A stretch of 61,430 bases of DNA from Psychrobacter sp. UBA6766. Its GTDB lineage: Bacteria > Pseudomonadota > Gammaproteobacteria > Pseudomonadales > Moraxellaceae. Below, one piece after another: positions 53,736 through 61,430 of the stretch; within the stretch, counting starts at the first letter, position 1; the number at the start of each line of letters is the position of its first letter. The DNA lies in the NCBI RefSeq assembly GCF_002453355.1, contig NZ_DKGQ01000020.1, positions 79,498 through 140,927 of the forward strand, read 5' to 3'. A program made the translations under genes and the position numbers. The notes under the pieces are model-generated. The model worked only from the letters and a program-made list of their open reading frames with translations. It searched no databases and was not told the DNA's origin.

Positions 53736-55190
53736 TTAACGGCGGCGTCTAGACCGTATAATGGCTCGTATAATAAATACAATGATCAAAATTGCGACGA
53801 TAATACCGACAATCGCTAGTAAACCTGCGTACTTAATCAAAAAAGGTTTTTCTACCTTTGTTGCGGCGATGCGATCGACATCAGCGGCACTTACCTCACT
53901 GTTGGCATGACCACCAAAACTGGTACGAACGTAGTTAGTAATACCAGCAATCTGCTCGCTGCTTAGCTCTTCTGAGAATCCTGGCATGATAGGCGACGTG
54001 TTGGTCGCGCTCTCTACACCATGAAGAATCATATTGACAAGAGCGTCAGGCTTTTCACGGCGAATGCTGCTAAGACCAACGATAGGCGCATAGCGCGCGT
54101 CAGGCTGACCGTAACCATCGACACCGTGACAGCTACCACAAACTGCCAAATATAGTGATTTTGGCGAATTGCTACCGTTACTAACTTGCGCTTTTGCTTG
54201 AGCTAAGTAATCTTTTTGCGCAAGCAAATCATGCGTGATAGAGTCGTTTACTGGCGTTGGCAAGCGTGCTACATCAACGGCTTTGACTTTATCTTCTGTT
54301 TGGATAGCAGGAACCGCTTTTAGGTAAGAAGCAATAGCACTCAGGTCTTCATTTGTTAGATAACGCAAACTGTGCGCAACCGCTTCCCCCATGGGACCGC
54401 CTGCATAAGCGCGCTGATCAAGCTCACCGGTACGTAGAAAAGTAACAATATCTTGTTCACTCCAACTCCCAATACCGCTTGACTCATCAGGTGTGATGTT
54501 CGGAGAGTTCCAATTACCAAGCGGCGCACCTGATAGATACTTTTCTTTATCGAAACCCATAGTAGCGTTGCGCGGGGTATGGCAAGTGCCACAATGCTCT
54601 AAATTGTTAACCAGGTACTCACCGCGTTTTTGTTTCTCATTAAGACCATCGCGCTTTTCAGTAGACGGTACGTTAAGAAGATTCCAACCGATCATTAAGC
54701 TACGGATGTTAAAAGGAAAAGGTAACTTGGTTTTATTCTTGGGCGCTTCATCAACGGGCGGAACGGTTTGTAAATAAGCGAACAGCGCACTGATATCCTC
54801 TTCTGTCATACCGCTATAAGAAGGATATGGCATAGCAGGATAAAGCATATGGTCTGGTGCGCGACCTTTTTGTAGCGCGTTTTTTAAATCCGCTTCGGTA
54901 TATTTACCGATACCGTAACGTTTGGAGGGGGTGATATTGGTTGAATAGATTTCTCCCATAGGAGTTCCAACCGCTGTGCCGCCGCTGTAGTCCTCACCAT
55001 GACAAGCCATACAGTCAGCTGCGCGTGCAATATAAGCGCCGCGGTTGACGAGCTCGCTATTGGCTGGGCTTACATTAGGTAAGCTAGCATTGGGTAAGTT
55101 GGCATTAGGAAGGTTAGCACCTTCAGCCATCACGGCGCTGGAGGTAATACCAATGACAAGCATCGATAACATCACAGAAAGTGGCTTCAT
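53736..55190 (-). CDS. Membrane-anchored triheme cytochrome c
   Basis: A 484-residue cytochrome with a cleavable signal (SVMLSMLVIGITSSAVMAEG), three heme c sites (CMACH at 60-64, CGTCH at 200-204, CGSCH at 351-355) and a C-terminal membrane helix (about 455-478) ending RSRRRR. The layout matches the triheme cytochrome subunit of membrane-bound alcohol, gluconate or aldehyde dehydrogenases, which hands electrons to ubiquinone or an oxidase. No such dehydrogenase flanks it; the nearest redox enzyme is the Tat-exported amine oxidase 303 bp downstream. An N-terminal repeat (NLPNANLPNASLPNV) follows the signal peptide. Confidence 0.9.
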   Translation of the reverse strand: MKPLSVMLSMLVIGITSSAVMAEGANLPNANLPNASLPNVSPANSELVNRGAYIARAADCMACHGEDYSGGTAVGTPMGEIYSTNITPSKRYGIGKYTEADLKNALQKGRAPDHMLYPAMPYPSYSGMTEEDISALFAYLQTVPPVDEAPKNKTKLPFPFNIRSLMIGWNLLNVPSTEKRDGLNEKQKRGEYLVNNLEHCGTCHTPRNATMGFDKEKYLSGAPLGNWNSPNITPDESSGIGSWSEQDIVTFLRTGELDQRAYAGGPMGEAVAHSLRYLTNEDLSAIASYLKAVPAIQTEDKVKAVDVARLPTPVNDSITHDLLAQKDYLAQAKAQVSNGSNSPKSLYLAVCGSCHGVDGYGQPDARYAPIVGLSSIRREKPDALVNMILHGVESATNTSPIMPGFSEELSSEQIAGITNYVRTSFGGHANSEVSAADVDRIAATKVEKPFLIKYAGLLAIVGIIVAILIIVFIIRAIIRSRRRR

Positions 55191-55894
55191 AATATCCTCA
55201 TATAGCTGGCACCTAGGGTGTTGTAATTATTATTAGGACGCATGATTAGGATAAAACATTTGACATTGAGTAAAGGTCTTAATGATAAATTTTAGTACTT
55301 AAAATTTAATACTTAAAATATCGATACTCAACGGATAATCCATTACATGATTTAGCAAATCGTCCAGTAAAATGCTTAATAAAGTGACGTGATAAAAACA
55401 CCTTCGTAGAGATAGTTTCTAAAGAATGTCTGCTCACCCCACTAATGTAAAACTATTTCACGTCTATTACTTAAATAGTAACGCATTCACTGCATCTTTT
55501 TACAAAAGTTAAAAAACATCTGATAGGGTCCCAATTTATATTCTATCAATATATTTTTTCATATTATAATTCTAGTCGGTATAATAAATCCCTTATAAAA
55601 CAACCACTAATCGTATCTAAACCTTAATGCTATTGATGAATAAATCATAGTTAAGGTGTGAGATATATTAAAAATTGACTTGACTACTTGTTAAGAGAAG
55701 CTGCACATGTACATAATAGATACATAGTAGCGATTTGAGATTGGCTATGCGTTTGGCAATATTTTATATTACTAACAAATACTCTTTCACCTCATCCCCT
55801 ATTTTGCTTACTAGTAAGTGCTATTTTAATATCGCTCACTATTTTAATATCGCTCACTATTTTAACGTTGCTAATAACTTCCTGAGAGTTCCTT
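55191..55894. other. Long divergent intergenic region
   Basis: 704 bp of AT-rich DNA between the triheme cytochrome start and a small lipoprotein. It contains the tandem repeats at 55821-55873. No convincing gene was seen; a 94-codon frame at 55735-56019 overlaps the repeats and the lipoprotein and was rejected. Confidence 0.5.
55821..55873. repeat. 18-bp direct repeats before the small lipoprotein
   Basis: CTATTTTAATATCGCTCA occurs at 55821-55838 and 55839-55856, with a diverged third copy (CTATTTTAACGTTGCT) to 55873. The array ends 22 bp before the ATG at 55895. Confidence 0.85.
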
Positions 55895-56095
55895 ATGAAA
55901 TTTTATGCCCTTCTATTTACGTTTGCAGCAGCGATACCATTGACAGGATGCCAATCCTTTCAGTTTGTCGACAGTCCCATTCCTGTCAAAAACCTCCCTT
56001 CCAAAACTGTCCTTGTTGAAAACGCTTCTACTGCGTCCATACCTGCTATCATTATTCCTACTCAAACCGTTTCAACATCAAATAATACTCAATAG
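55895..56095 (+). CDS. Small lipoprotein, function unknown
   Basis: A 66-residue protein starting MKFYALLFTFAAAIPLTGCQSF, with lipobox LTGC and lipidation at Cys19. The mature part is rich in Pro, Ser, Thr and Ile (VDSPIPVKNLPSKTVLVENASTASIPAIIIPTQTVSTSN) and has no recognisable fold. GAGAG about 8 nt upstream supports the start. A strong terminator follows within 10 bp. Monocistronic. No homology was recognised. Confidence 0.75.
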   Translation: MKFYALLFTFAAAIPLTGCQSFQFVDSPIPVKNLPSKTVLVENASTASIPAIIIPTQTVSTSNNTQ

Positions 56096-56098
56096 CAT

Positions 56099-56137
56099 AA
56101 AAAAAGCAGATACCATTTTGATATCTGCTTTTTTTAT
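56099..56137 (+). terminator. Terminator after the small lipoprotein
   Basis: Stem AAAAAGCAGATA / TATCTGCTTTTT with a 9-nt loop and a long T tract. Confidence 0.9.
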
Positions 56138-56192
56138 TTTAAAAATCCCTGTTTAATGCTGGCTTATTTTAATCCTTTGCCGCAGCCAGTTG

Positions 56193-56792
56193 CTATTTTG
56201 GCTGATGCTTAATGATGGTCTTAGCCAAATGGTCGCCAAACCAAATGGCGGTATCGATATCCCCTTCGCCGGGCGTCACTTCAGGTGGCCCATCTAGCGA
56301 CTGTGTCATCAAACCCAAAAAGCTTGAAAGACGATTTAAGTCATGCGCTTCATGCCCCGTTGGCATCAGTGGCAAACCAATCCAATTCATCCCATGCTGC
56401 ATAGCATACAAGCAAATCTGCTGCAAAACGGCAAGCTTATCACCGCTCAGCCCCCCTGAATTGGCAAACCCCGCTGCCCACTTGCCTTCCCATTTACGGT
56501 GATACCAACGCTTAGAAGTCTCCTCCATAAACGTTTTAAAGCCTGCCGTTACGCTGCCCATATAAACGGCGCTACCAAACACCAATAAGTCCGCTTGATC
56601 TACAAACTCCCAATCAACATCATGAACATCAACAGCTTTGACTTGTGCTGTCGGTAATTGTTGACGCGCGCCTGTCGCGACTGCTTCGGCAACGCGCTTG
56701 GTATGTCCATAATTACTATGATAGATGACCGCTATCGATACGTTAGAAGGGTTTTCTGTAGAAACTAAGGAAGGCGTTATAGGTGTAGTCAT
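56193..56792 (-). CDS. Flavodoxin / WrbA-like family protein
   Basis: A 199-residue flavodoxin-fold protein of the NADPH-dependent FMN reductase / WrbA group. The FMN phosphate-binding loop is VIYHSNYGHTKRVAEAVATGA (about residues 23-43). The segment LLVFGSAVYMGSVTAGFKTFMEETSKRWYHRKWEGKWAAGFANSGGLSGDK matches the family's second FMN loop. It may be an NAD(P)H:quinone reductase protecting against oxidative stress. It lies alone between two intergenic regions. Confidence 0.85.
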   Translation of the reverse strand: MTTPITPSLVSTENPSNVSIAVIYHSNYGHTKRVAEAVATGARQQLPTAQVKAVDVHDVDWEFVDQADLLVFGSAVYMGSVTAGFKTFMEETSKRWYHRKWEGKWAAGFANSGGLSGDKLAVLQQICLYAMQHGMNWIGLPLMPTGHEAHDLNRLSSFLGLMTQSLDGPPEVTPGEGDIDTAIWFGDHLAKTIIKHQPK

Positions 56793-57373
56793 ACGAACTC
56801 TAGTAAGGGATTGGTTAAGTAGTATTAATTTTTAAAATGATGAATACTTTATACTAAAAATATGTGAATTAGTGTCTACGCATGCGAGCTGACTTAAATA
56901 TAAGGCGGTAGACACGATTATATAAGACAGTAAGCACAGTAGATAATGGATATGAGGCAAACTTATATAAATACAACCTTGGATAAACAGGTATATTTAG
57001 CAAAACTTAATTTATCAGGTGTATAGAGGGAGCTATTTTTAATAAACTCTTTAGCACTTTATGTGGTTCTCGACTGACTGAAATAGTCGCTGTTATGCAA
57101 AATAAATATCAATAAAAACAAATGCACATAGCAAAGAAAGATAACTGTTCCGTAGGTTACCCGCTCTATAGCGTATTTCAACCGATGCTCTTATTCCGTA
57201 TTTGAATATATTAATTCCCCCTCTTCTTGTAGTCATCCTACAAAACGGGTTTATCATATAATCCTTATTCAATCTTACCTAGATAAATACTTTAGATATT
57301 CCAAATACCTATTTTAATCAAAGATATAAATAATTAACTCTGACATATTATATCAGAGAAGGAAGTGATTATT
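56793..57373. other. Divergent intergenic region, flavodoxin / YeeE-like
   Basis: 581 bp without a gene. Contains an inverted repeat GTGTCTAC (56872-56879) / GTAGACAC (56908-56915), a smaller dyad TTGTAG-TCATC-CTACAA (57227-57243) and the dyad before the YeeE gene (57338-57358). Confidence 0.5.
57338..57358. promoter_or_regulatory. Dyad overlapping the YeeE/YedE leader
   Basis: CTCTGACATAT and ATATCAGAG arms form a 21-bp near-perfect dyad that ends at the ribosome binding region (AGAAGGA). As DNA it could be an operator; as RNA it could sequester the binding site. Confidence 0.45.
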
Positions 57374-58636
57374 TTGGCTACTACAACAATTAGAGTTCAA
57401 CCCGTAAACGATAGCCGCGATCCTATCCCTAGAGATACGCTTGCTTTAAATGACCCGCAAACGTTACTGATAGCAGCTGGCGCAATTGTTGGTTTTGTTA
57501 TGTTGGTCTATCTGTCTATTACCCAGACGATCGCCCAGCCACTACTTTTCGGTATCGGCCTATTGCTAGGTTATACCCTGTTTCATGCGCGCTTTGGTTT
57601 TACCTCTGCATTCAGACGTTTGATGTCGGTCGGTAACGGACAAGCCATGCGCGCTCATATGCTGATGTTAGCAGTGGCGGTCACTTTGTTTGCGCCCATT
57701 TTGGCTTACGGTACGACAATTTTTGGTGGACCGGCCGCAGGTTACGTCTCACCCGTTGGGGTTAGCCTACTGGTCGGGGCGTTTGTATTCGGTATAGGCA
57801 TGCAGCTTGGCGGCGGCTGTGCTTCTGGTACGCTTTATGCAGTGGGCGGCGGACGTTCGGTGATGTTTATCACCTTTATTTTCTTCATCATTGGCGCGAC
57901 CATTGGTGCTTATCATTTGCCGTTTTGGACAGAAGAGATGCCCTCCTTTGCGCCCTTTTCTTTAGCGACCTCGACTGGTCTTGGTTATAGCGGCGCTTGG
58001 ATGGTGTCTTTGTTACTGTTTGCTCTGATTGCCTGGGTCACGCTCATCGTTGAGAAAAAAACCAAAGCACCTAGAATGGCCCCTATTCCCACTGAAAAAG
58101 GTTGGAAACGTATTTTTCGTGGTTCTTGGCCACTATTTGCCGCAGCGATTGTTTTGGCGATACTCAACGCTTTGACATTGCTCACGCGTGGCCAGCCATG
58201 GGGTATCACTTCTGCCTTCACGTTATGGGGCTCTAAAATCGCTAGCACTTTTGGCGTTGATGTCGCTAGTTGGGGCTACTGGCAAGGAACAAATGCGGCC
58301 GCGCTAAATGCTTCTATACTCGCTGATTCGACCACGGTAATGAACATCGGCATTATCATCGGTGCTTTTATTGCCTCTGCAGCGGGCGGTCTATTCAAAT
58401 TCACCCAGATTACTGTAGGCAATTTTGCCGCTTCGGTGATTGGCGGGTTAATGATGGGCTATGGCGCACGTTTGGCATTTGGCTGTAACATCGGCGCTTA
58501 TTTTGGCGGTATTGCTTCATTTAGTGCGCATGGTTATATTTGGGGTATCATGGCGATGGCGGGGACTTTTTTAGCCTTGTACCTGCGACCTTTATTCGGA
58601 CTGTCTGTGCCAAAGTCGAATGACTCTGTCTGTTAA
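57374..58636 (+). CDS. YeeE/YedE family transporter (sulfur-compound transport)
   Basis: About 420 residues with roughly ten membrane segments, formed as a duplication of the sulf_transp unit. Each half carries a conserved Cys motif: FGIGMQLGGGCASGTLYAVGGGRS and ARLAFGCNIGAYFGGIAS. Characterised relatives (TsuA/YeeE) import thiosulfate, passing it between Cys residues. TTG 57374 (giving MATTTIRVQPV) is preferred; GTG 57365 is nearly on top of the AAGGA. A divergent flavodoxin-like gene lies upstream. No TusA-like partner gene is adjacent. Confidence 0.88.
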   Translation: MATTTIRVQPVNDSRDPIPRDTLALNDPQTLLIAAGAIVGFVMLVYLSITQTIAQPLLFGIGLLLGYTLFHARFGFTSAFRRLMSVGNGQAMRAHMLMLAVAVTLFAPILAYGTTIFGGPAAGYVSPVGVSLLVGAFVFGIGMQLGGGCASGTLYAVGGGRSVMFITFIFFIIGATIGAYHLPFWTEEMPSFAPFSLATSTGLGYSGAWMVSLLLFALIAWVTLIVEKKTKAPRMAPIPTEKGWKRIFRGSWPLFAAAIVLAILNALTLLTRGQPWGITSAFTLWGSKIASTFGVDVASWGYWQGTNAAALNASILADSTTVMNIGIIIGAFIASAAGGLFKFTQITVGNFAASVIGGLMMGYGARLAFGCNIGAYFGGIASFSAHGYIWGIMAMAGTFLALYLRPLFGLSVPKSNDSVC

Positions 58637-58713
58637 CATCCTTCCCTATTCTCAGTCCAAGTAACCTCAACCTAAATGAAGCTAGGGTTTAAGGATAAAT
58701 GGTCAATAAATAA

Positions 58714-58748
58714 AAAAATAGCAGGCTAGAGATAAGTCTGCTATTTTT
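58714..58748. terminator. Terminator between the YeeE-like gene and pgeF
   Basis: Stem AAAAATAGCAG / CTGCTATTTTT with a 13-nt loop and flanking A and T tracts, usable from both sides. Confidence 0.88.
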
Positions 58749-58815
58749 ATTGCACCATCAATACAATAAATGATGAATTTCTTCGATTAACCGTCCTTGC
58801 CTCTGTTTGCTTATG

Positions 58816-59682
58816 TCAAGAAATAGCAAGGCTGCGCGTAATAATCAATGCCATACGCCCTGTTGCCGGCTGCCCAAGGTGCGTTTGACGCCGATAAGAA
58901 TAATAATGCGAGTCAGCGTAGCTACAGGGAATCTCGGACTGATTATTGGCTTTAATACCCACTGCACCTAATTGGTCAGCCGCAAGCTTGTGTAAATTCA
59001 GCTTAACTTTATCCGCTTCAGACGCTAAAACATAACGTTCCTCAAAGCTCTCAAGATGCTGTGATGACAAAGTTTGATTATCTATACAGCCTGCCAGCAG
59101 CTTATCTCGAACTTGGCGACCAACTTCATAGTTTTCTTGGCTGATACAAACACCAATCCAAGCCGTCATTTTCTCATCAGTGCTAAAACGTTTAGCAGTC
59201 GCTTGAATGACACCGCACGCCAGCCCTTGCCAGCCTGCATGGATGGCAGCGATTTGTCCCGTTGCTGGCTGATATAAAACTATCGGCACACAATCGGCGG
59301 TCATAATTGCAAGTCCAACTCGTGCTTGCTGACTGACCATAGCATCAGCATCTAACGGACGCATCGTCAGTAACGTGGAATCGACATCATAAATTTGCTG
59401 ACCATGAACTTGATTGACCCAGTGCAAACTATTAATAGGCTGGCGCTGTTTTGCTGTTAATTGCTCATTGATAGCCGTTAATAGACACATGCGATTGTTT
59501 AAGACTCTTTTAGCATTGTCATTGACATGCAAGCCTAAATTCAACGCACCGTAATTTGCCTGATTATCTACCTCGTTAGCCGCTTCACTATTATCGCGAC
59601 TAAAAGCTGCCGTTTGAAAAACTGTCACCTCATTAAGCTGAGCAACTAAGGTGACAGGCAGATTGTTTGTTATGTTAGGCAT
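58816..59682 (-). CDS. pgeF: PgeF / YfiH family purine nucleoside phosphorylase-like (laccase domain) protein
   Basis: A protein of about 288 residues in the YfiH (DUF152) family. PgeF removes wrongly incorporated L-Ser from peptidoglycan precursors; others in the family show adenosine phosphorylase or Cu oxidase activity. The Zn-site residues are visible: HWVNQVHGQQIYDVDS (His), IMTADCVPIVLY (Cys) and IAAIHAGWQGLACGVIQATAKRF (His). The reading frame continues to TTG 59781 next to the rluD stop, but ATG 59682 begins at the normal start for the family. No ribosome binding site decides. It follows rluD, the usual arrangement (rluD-yfiH). Confidence 0.9.
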   Translation of the reverse strand: MPNITNNLPVTLVAQLNEVTVFQTAAFSRDNSEAANEVDNQANYGALNLGLHVNDNAKRVLNNRMCLLTAINEQLTAKQRQPINSLHWVNQVHGQQIYDVDSTLLTMRPLDADAMVSQQARVGLAIMTADCVPIVLYQPATGQIAAIHAGWQGLACGVIQATAKRFSTDEKMTAWIGVCISQENYEVGRQVRDKLLAGCIDNQTLSSQHLESFEERYVLASEADKVKLNLHKLAADQLGAVGIKANNQSEIPCSYADSHYYSYRRQTHLGQPATGRMALIITRSLAIS

Positions 59683-59784
59683 GGTCGATTTACCATTTTT
59701 GTTATTTTTATCATTACAATCAGAGCATGACTGCCAATTCGCATCTTTAAACAAATACCAGTAATGAGCATTGCTTATCAACCA

Positions 59785-61065
59785 TTATTCTTCGTCATAG
59801 CCATCGCTTAACACTGCCATCAATTGCTGCATGTCTTCAGGGATTGGCGTGGTGACTTCAATATCTTCGCCAGTCGTTGGATGAACGAAACCTAAAGTAT
59901 AAGCGTGGAGAGCTTGACGCGGGAAATTATTAATCGCTTGACGCTGCGCTTCTGTCAAGCCAGCTCGCAATTGACGACGCCCACCGTAGACGCGGTCACC
60001 GACTATCGGATAGGTAATATGGCTTAGATGCACACGAATCTGGTGGGTGCGCCCCGTTTCAAGACCGACATCTAATAGGCAATAGTTATCGTTCAGCGGC
60101 GTTACATTCAATAAATGCGTAACCGCTTCACGCCCTGCCGTCATCACCGTCATTTTGGTACGTTGATTGCGATGGCGACCAATCGGCGCATCAATACGGC
60201 GATGACGCAATAAACTTGCCGCATCCCCTGCGACCACACATTGGTAATGACGATAGACAGATTTGTCTTTTAACTGCTCCATCAAAGCCATTTGCGCGGG
60301 CTTGGTTTTACCAATTAGCAGCAGTCCCGAGGTATCTTTATCAATACGATGTACCAGTCCTGCACGCGGCAGATGGTGCTGCTGCGGATAATGATAAAGG
60401 AGCGCATTGACCAAGGTACCGGTCTGATTGCCAGCGCCCGGATGGACAACCATACCAACAGGTTTGTTAATCACTAAGACATCATCATCTTCATAGACGA
60501 CTTCGATATCGATATTTTCTGGCTGATCTTCGCTATGCTGCTGCAGTGTCGTCGATAACTGTAAAACGTCCCCTGCTTTGACACGGATTTTCGGTTTTTG
60601 CACACTACCGTTGTAAAGTAAGCTGCCGTCAGTGATCCAACTTTGAAGCTGGGCACGCGAAAAATCAGTAAAAACTTTTGATGCCAATTTATCAATACGT
60701 AAACCAGCTTCGTCTTCTATTACCGTATGCGTGACATCAATAATGACCGGAACCGCTTGCCCAGCAACTACGACTGAATCCTCACTGTCTTCGTCTTCGT
60801 CTTCATCTTCATCGTCGACAATATCGTCATCCACCAATTCCTCTAGCTCGTCATCATTGGACGTATCGTGCATTTGCTCATCAAGCGCGCTTTGATTGTC
60901 GTCAGGCGTGTTATCGTCACTTAACACCTGATTGTTATTTAATACAGTGTTGTTTAATACATTGTCATTTACTAACTCATTTGGCATCGGCAACTCTTCT
61001 GTTGACATATCGGTATCTAACGGTTGTTTCTTAGGGAAATTGGTCGTCATAGCATCATTATTCAT
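59785..61065 (-). CDS. rluD: 23S rRNA pseudouridine synthase RluD
   Basis: RluD, 426 residues, makes pseudouridines 1911, 1915 and 1917 in helix 69 of 23S rRNA. An S4 domain (GLRIDKLASKVFTDFSRAQLQSWITDGSLLYNG, about residues 115-150) precedes the catalytic domain with GLVHRIDKDTSGLLLIGKT (catalytic Asp) and GRTHQIRVHLSHI. E. coli RluD is 326 residues; the extra 100 are a low-complexity N-terminal extension rich in Asn, Asp and Glu, with an almost continuous Asp/Glu run at about residues 70-95. The start could lie at an internal Met, as the ribosome binding site is weak. Confidence 0.94.
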   Translation of the reverse strand: MNNDAMTTNFPKKQPLDTDMSTEELPMPNELVNDNVLNNTVLNNNQVLSDDNTPDDNQSALDEQMHDTSNDDELEELVDDDIVDDEDEDEDEDSEDSVVVAGQAVPVIIDVTHTVIEDEAGLRIDKLASKVFTDFSRAQLQSWITDGSLLYNGSVQKPKIRVKAGDVLQLSTTLQQHSEDQPENIDIEVVYEDDDVLVINKPVGMVVHPGAGNQTGTLVNALLYHYPQQHHLPRAGLVHRIDKDTSGLLLIGKTKPAQMALMEQLKDKSVYRHYQCVVAGDAASLLRHRRIDAPIGRHRNQRTKMTVMTAGREAVTHLLNVTPLNDNYCLLDVGLETGRTHQIRVHLSHITYPIVGDRVYGGRRQLRAGLTEAQRQAINNFPRQALHAYTLGFVHPTTGEDIEVTTPIPEDMQQLMAVLSDGYDEE

Positions 61066-61430
61066 AGCGGATTGATATAGGGCAAAGCCCCTTACCCTAT
61101 TTGGTAAGCTGACTTCATAAGAAAGCAGACTGGTGCTTGCTGACCCTCACAAATAAGTGAGGCCAAAAAAAGCGGCAGTCATATCGTCATAGTGTAACAT
61201 GCCAAGCAGCCAAGCCCTACAGAAGCTACGCGTTAACTACGATTTTATCGCAATCCGGTCATGGAGAGTGATAAAAAGTTATTAAGATGAAGCAACTATA
61301 CGACAGACATTATTTGATAGATTAACTGTCTAAAATATGACATGGCTGTAATTTACTGTATATTTAACCCTGAGAGCCATATTCGATATCGCTCGCAAAG
61401 ACGCCTCATGCTAAACTACGAGCGAAACAA
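61066..61430. other. Region upstream of rluD to the window edge
   Basis: 365 bp with no complete gene. In many gammaproteobacteria bamD lies divergently here. An ATG at 61409 opens a frame (MLNYERN) that runs off the edge; it has no clear ribosome binding site and cannot be judged. Confidence 0.4.

Noticed and set aside
55735..56019. 94-codon frame across the 18-bp repeats
   Set aside because: The repeat YFNIAHYFNIAHYF is translated from the DNA repeats, and it overlaps the lipoprotein gene out of frame.
1..61430. tRNA genes, CRISPR arrays and classical riboswitches
   Set aside because: No T-loop/acceptor pairs, no regularly spaced repeats with spacers and no recognisable riboswitch core were seen by eye; a covariance-model search would be decisive.

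Overview
This window looks like a chromosomal segment of a Moraxellaceae gammaproteobacterium, most likely Psychrobacter. That is an inference from moderate-to-low GC, AT-rich intergenic DNA and the gene set (RoxA-like hydroxylase, type II-like LeuA, tolQRAB without pal, acidic extensions on RluD and XdhB); no rRNA marker is present. I see no tRNA, rRNA, CRISPR array or prophage. Most of the window is housekeeping DNA in short operons separated by clear hairpin terminators. One decayed insertion sequence is present.

Layout: 1-1155 holds the end of a tus operon (tusC, tusB, tusE) for tRNA 2-thiolation, followed by trmL. 2084-6010 has a tiny entericidin-like lipoprotein, hemW, an EVE-domain protein and a MATE exporter. 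6345-8293 is accB-accC, the biotin carboxylase half of acetyl-CoA carboxylase. 8418-14639 has an unknown exported-looking protein, leuA facing an Lrp/AsnC regulator, an MFS transporter and a UbiB/ABC1 kinase-like protein. 14702-18526 has moeB-like, prmC and ampG-like genes. 19002-22812 has a CysB-type regulator, a luciferase-like oxidoreductase, a 52-residue membrane peptide, an AEC transporter and chaB. 22999-31615 has mnmG, an unknown gene, grxD, ispF, mnmA, purB, a small lipoprotein and the roxA-like gene.

Accessory metabolism begins at 31746. Genes for guanine deaminase and xanthine dehydrogenase (guaD, xdhC, xdhB, xdhA) lie on the minus strand, followed by a split proline-catabolism pair (PutA core plus a separately encoded C-terminal domain) and a purine permease. 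The permease would import purine bases, GuaD would make xanthine from guanine, and XdhABC would oxidise hypoxanthine/xanthine to urate; no uricase is visible. 46062-49769 is tolQRAB. Just beyond tolB, a degenerate IS3-family element sits in the loop of what was a perfect 19-bp terminator hairpin.

The most system-like region is 51122-55190 (minus strand): a membrane-anchored triheme cytochrome c, a Tat-exported flavin amine-oxidase-family enzyme and a monoheme cytochrome c lipoprotein. Together they suggest a periplasmic amine or amino-acid dehydrogenase that passes electrons to cytochromes rather than O2. The window closes with a small lipoprotein, a flavodoxin-like protein, a YeeE/YedE transporter with a dyad over its ribosome binding site, pgeF and rluD. 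Several position-34 tRNA modification genes (tusCBE, trmL, mnmG, mnmA) are scattered through the first 28 kb.
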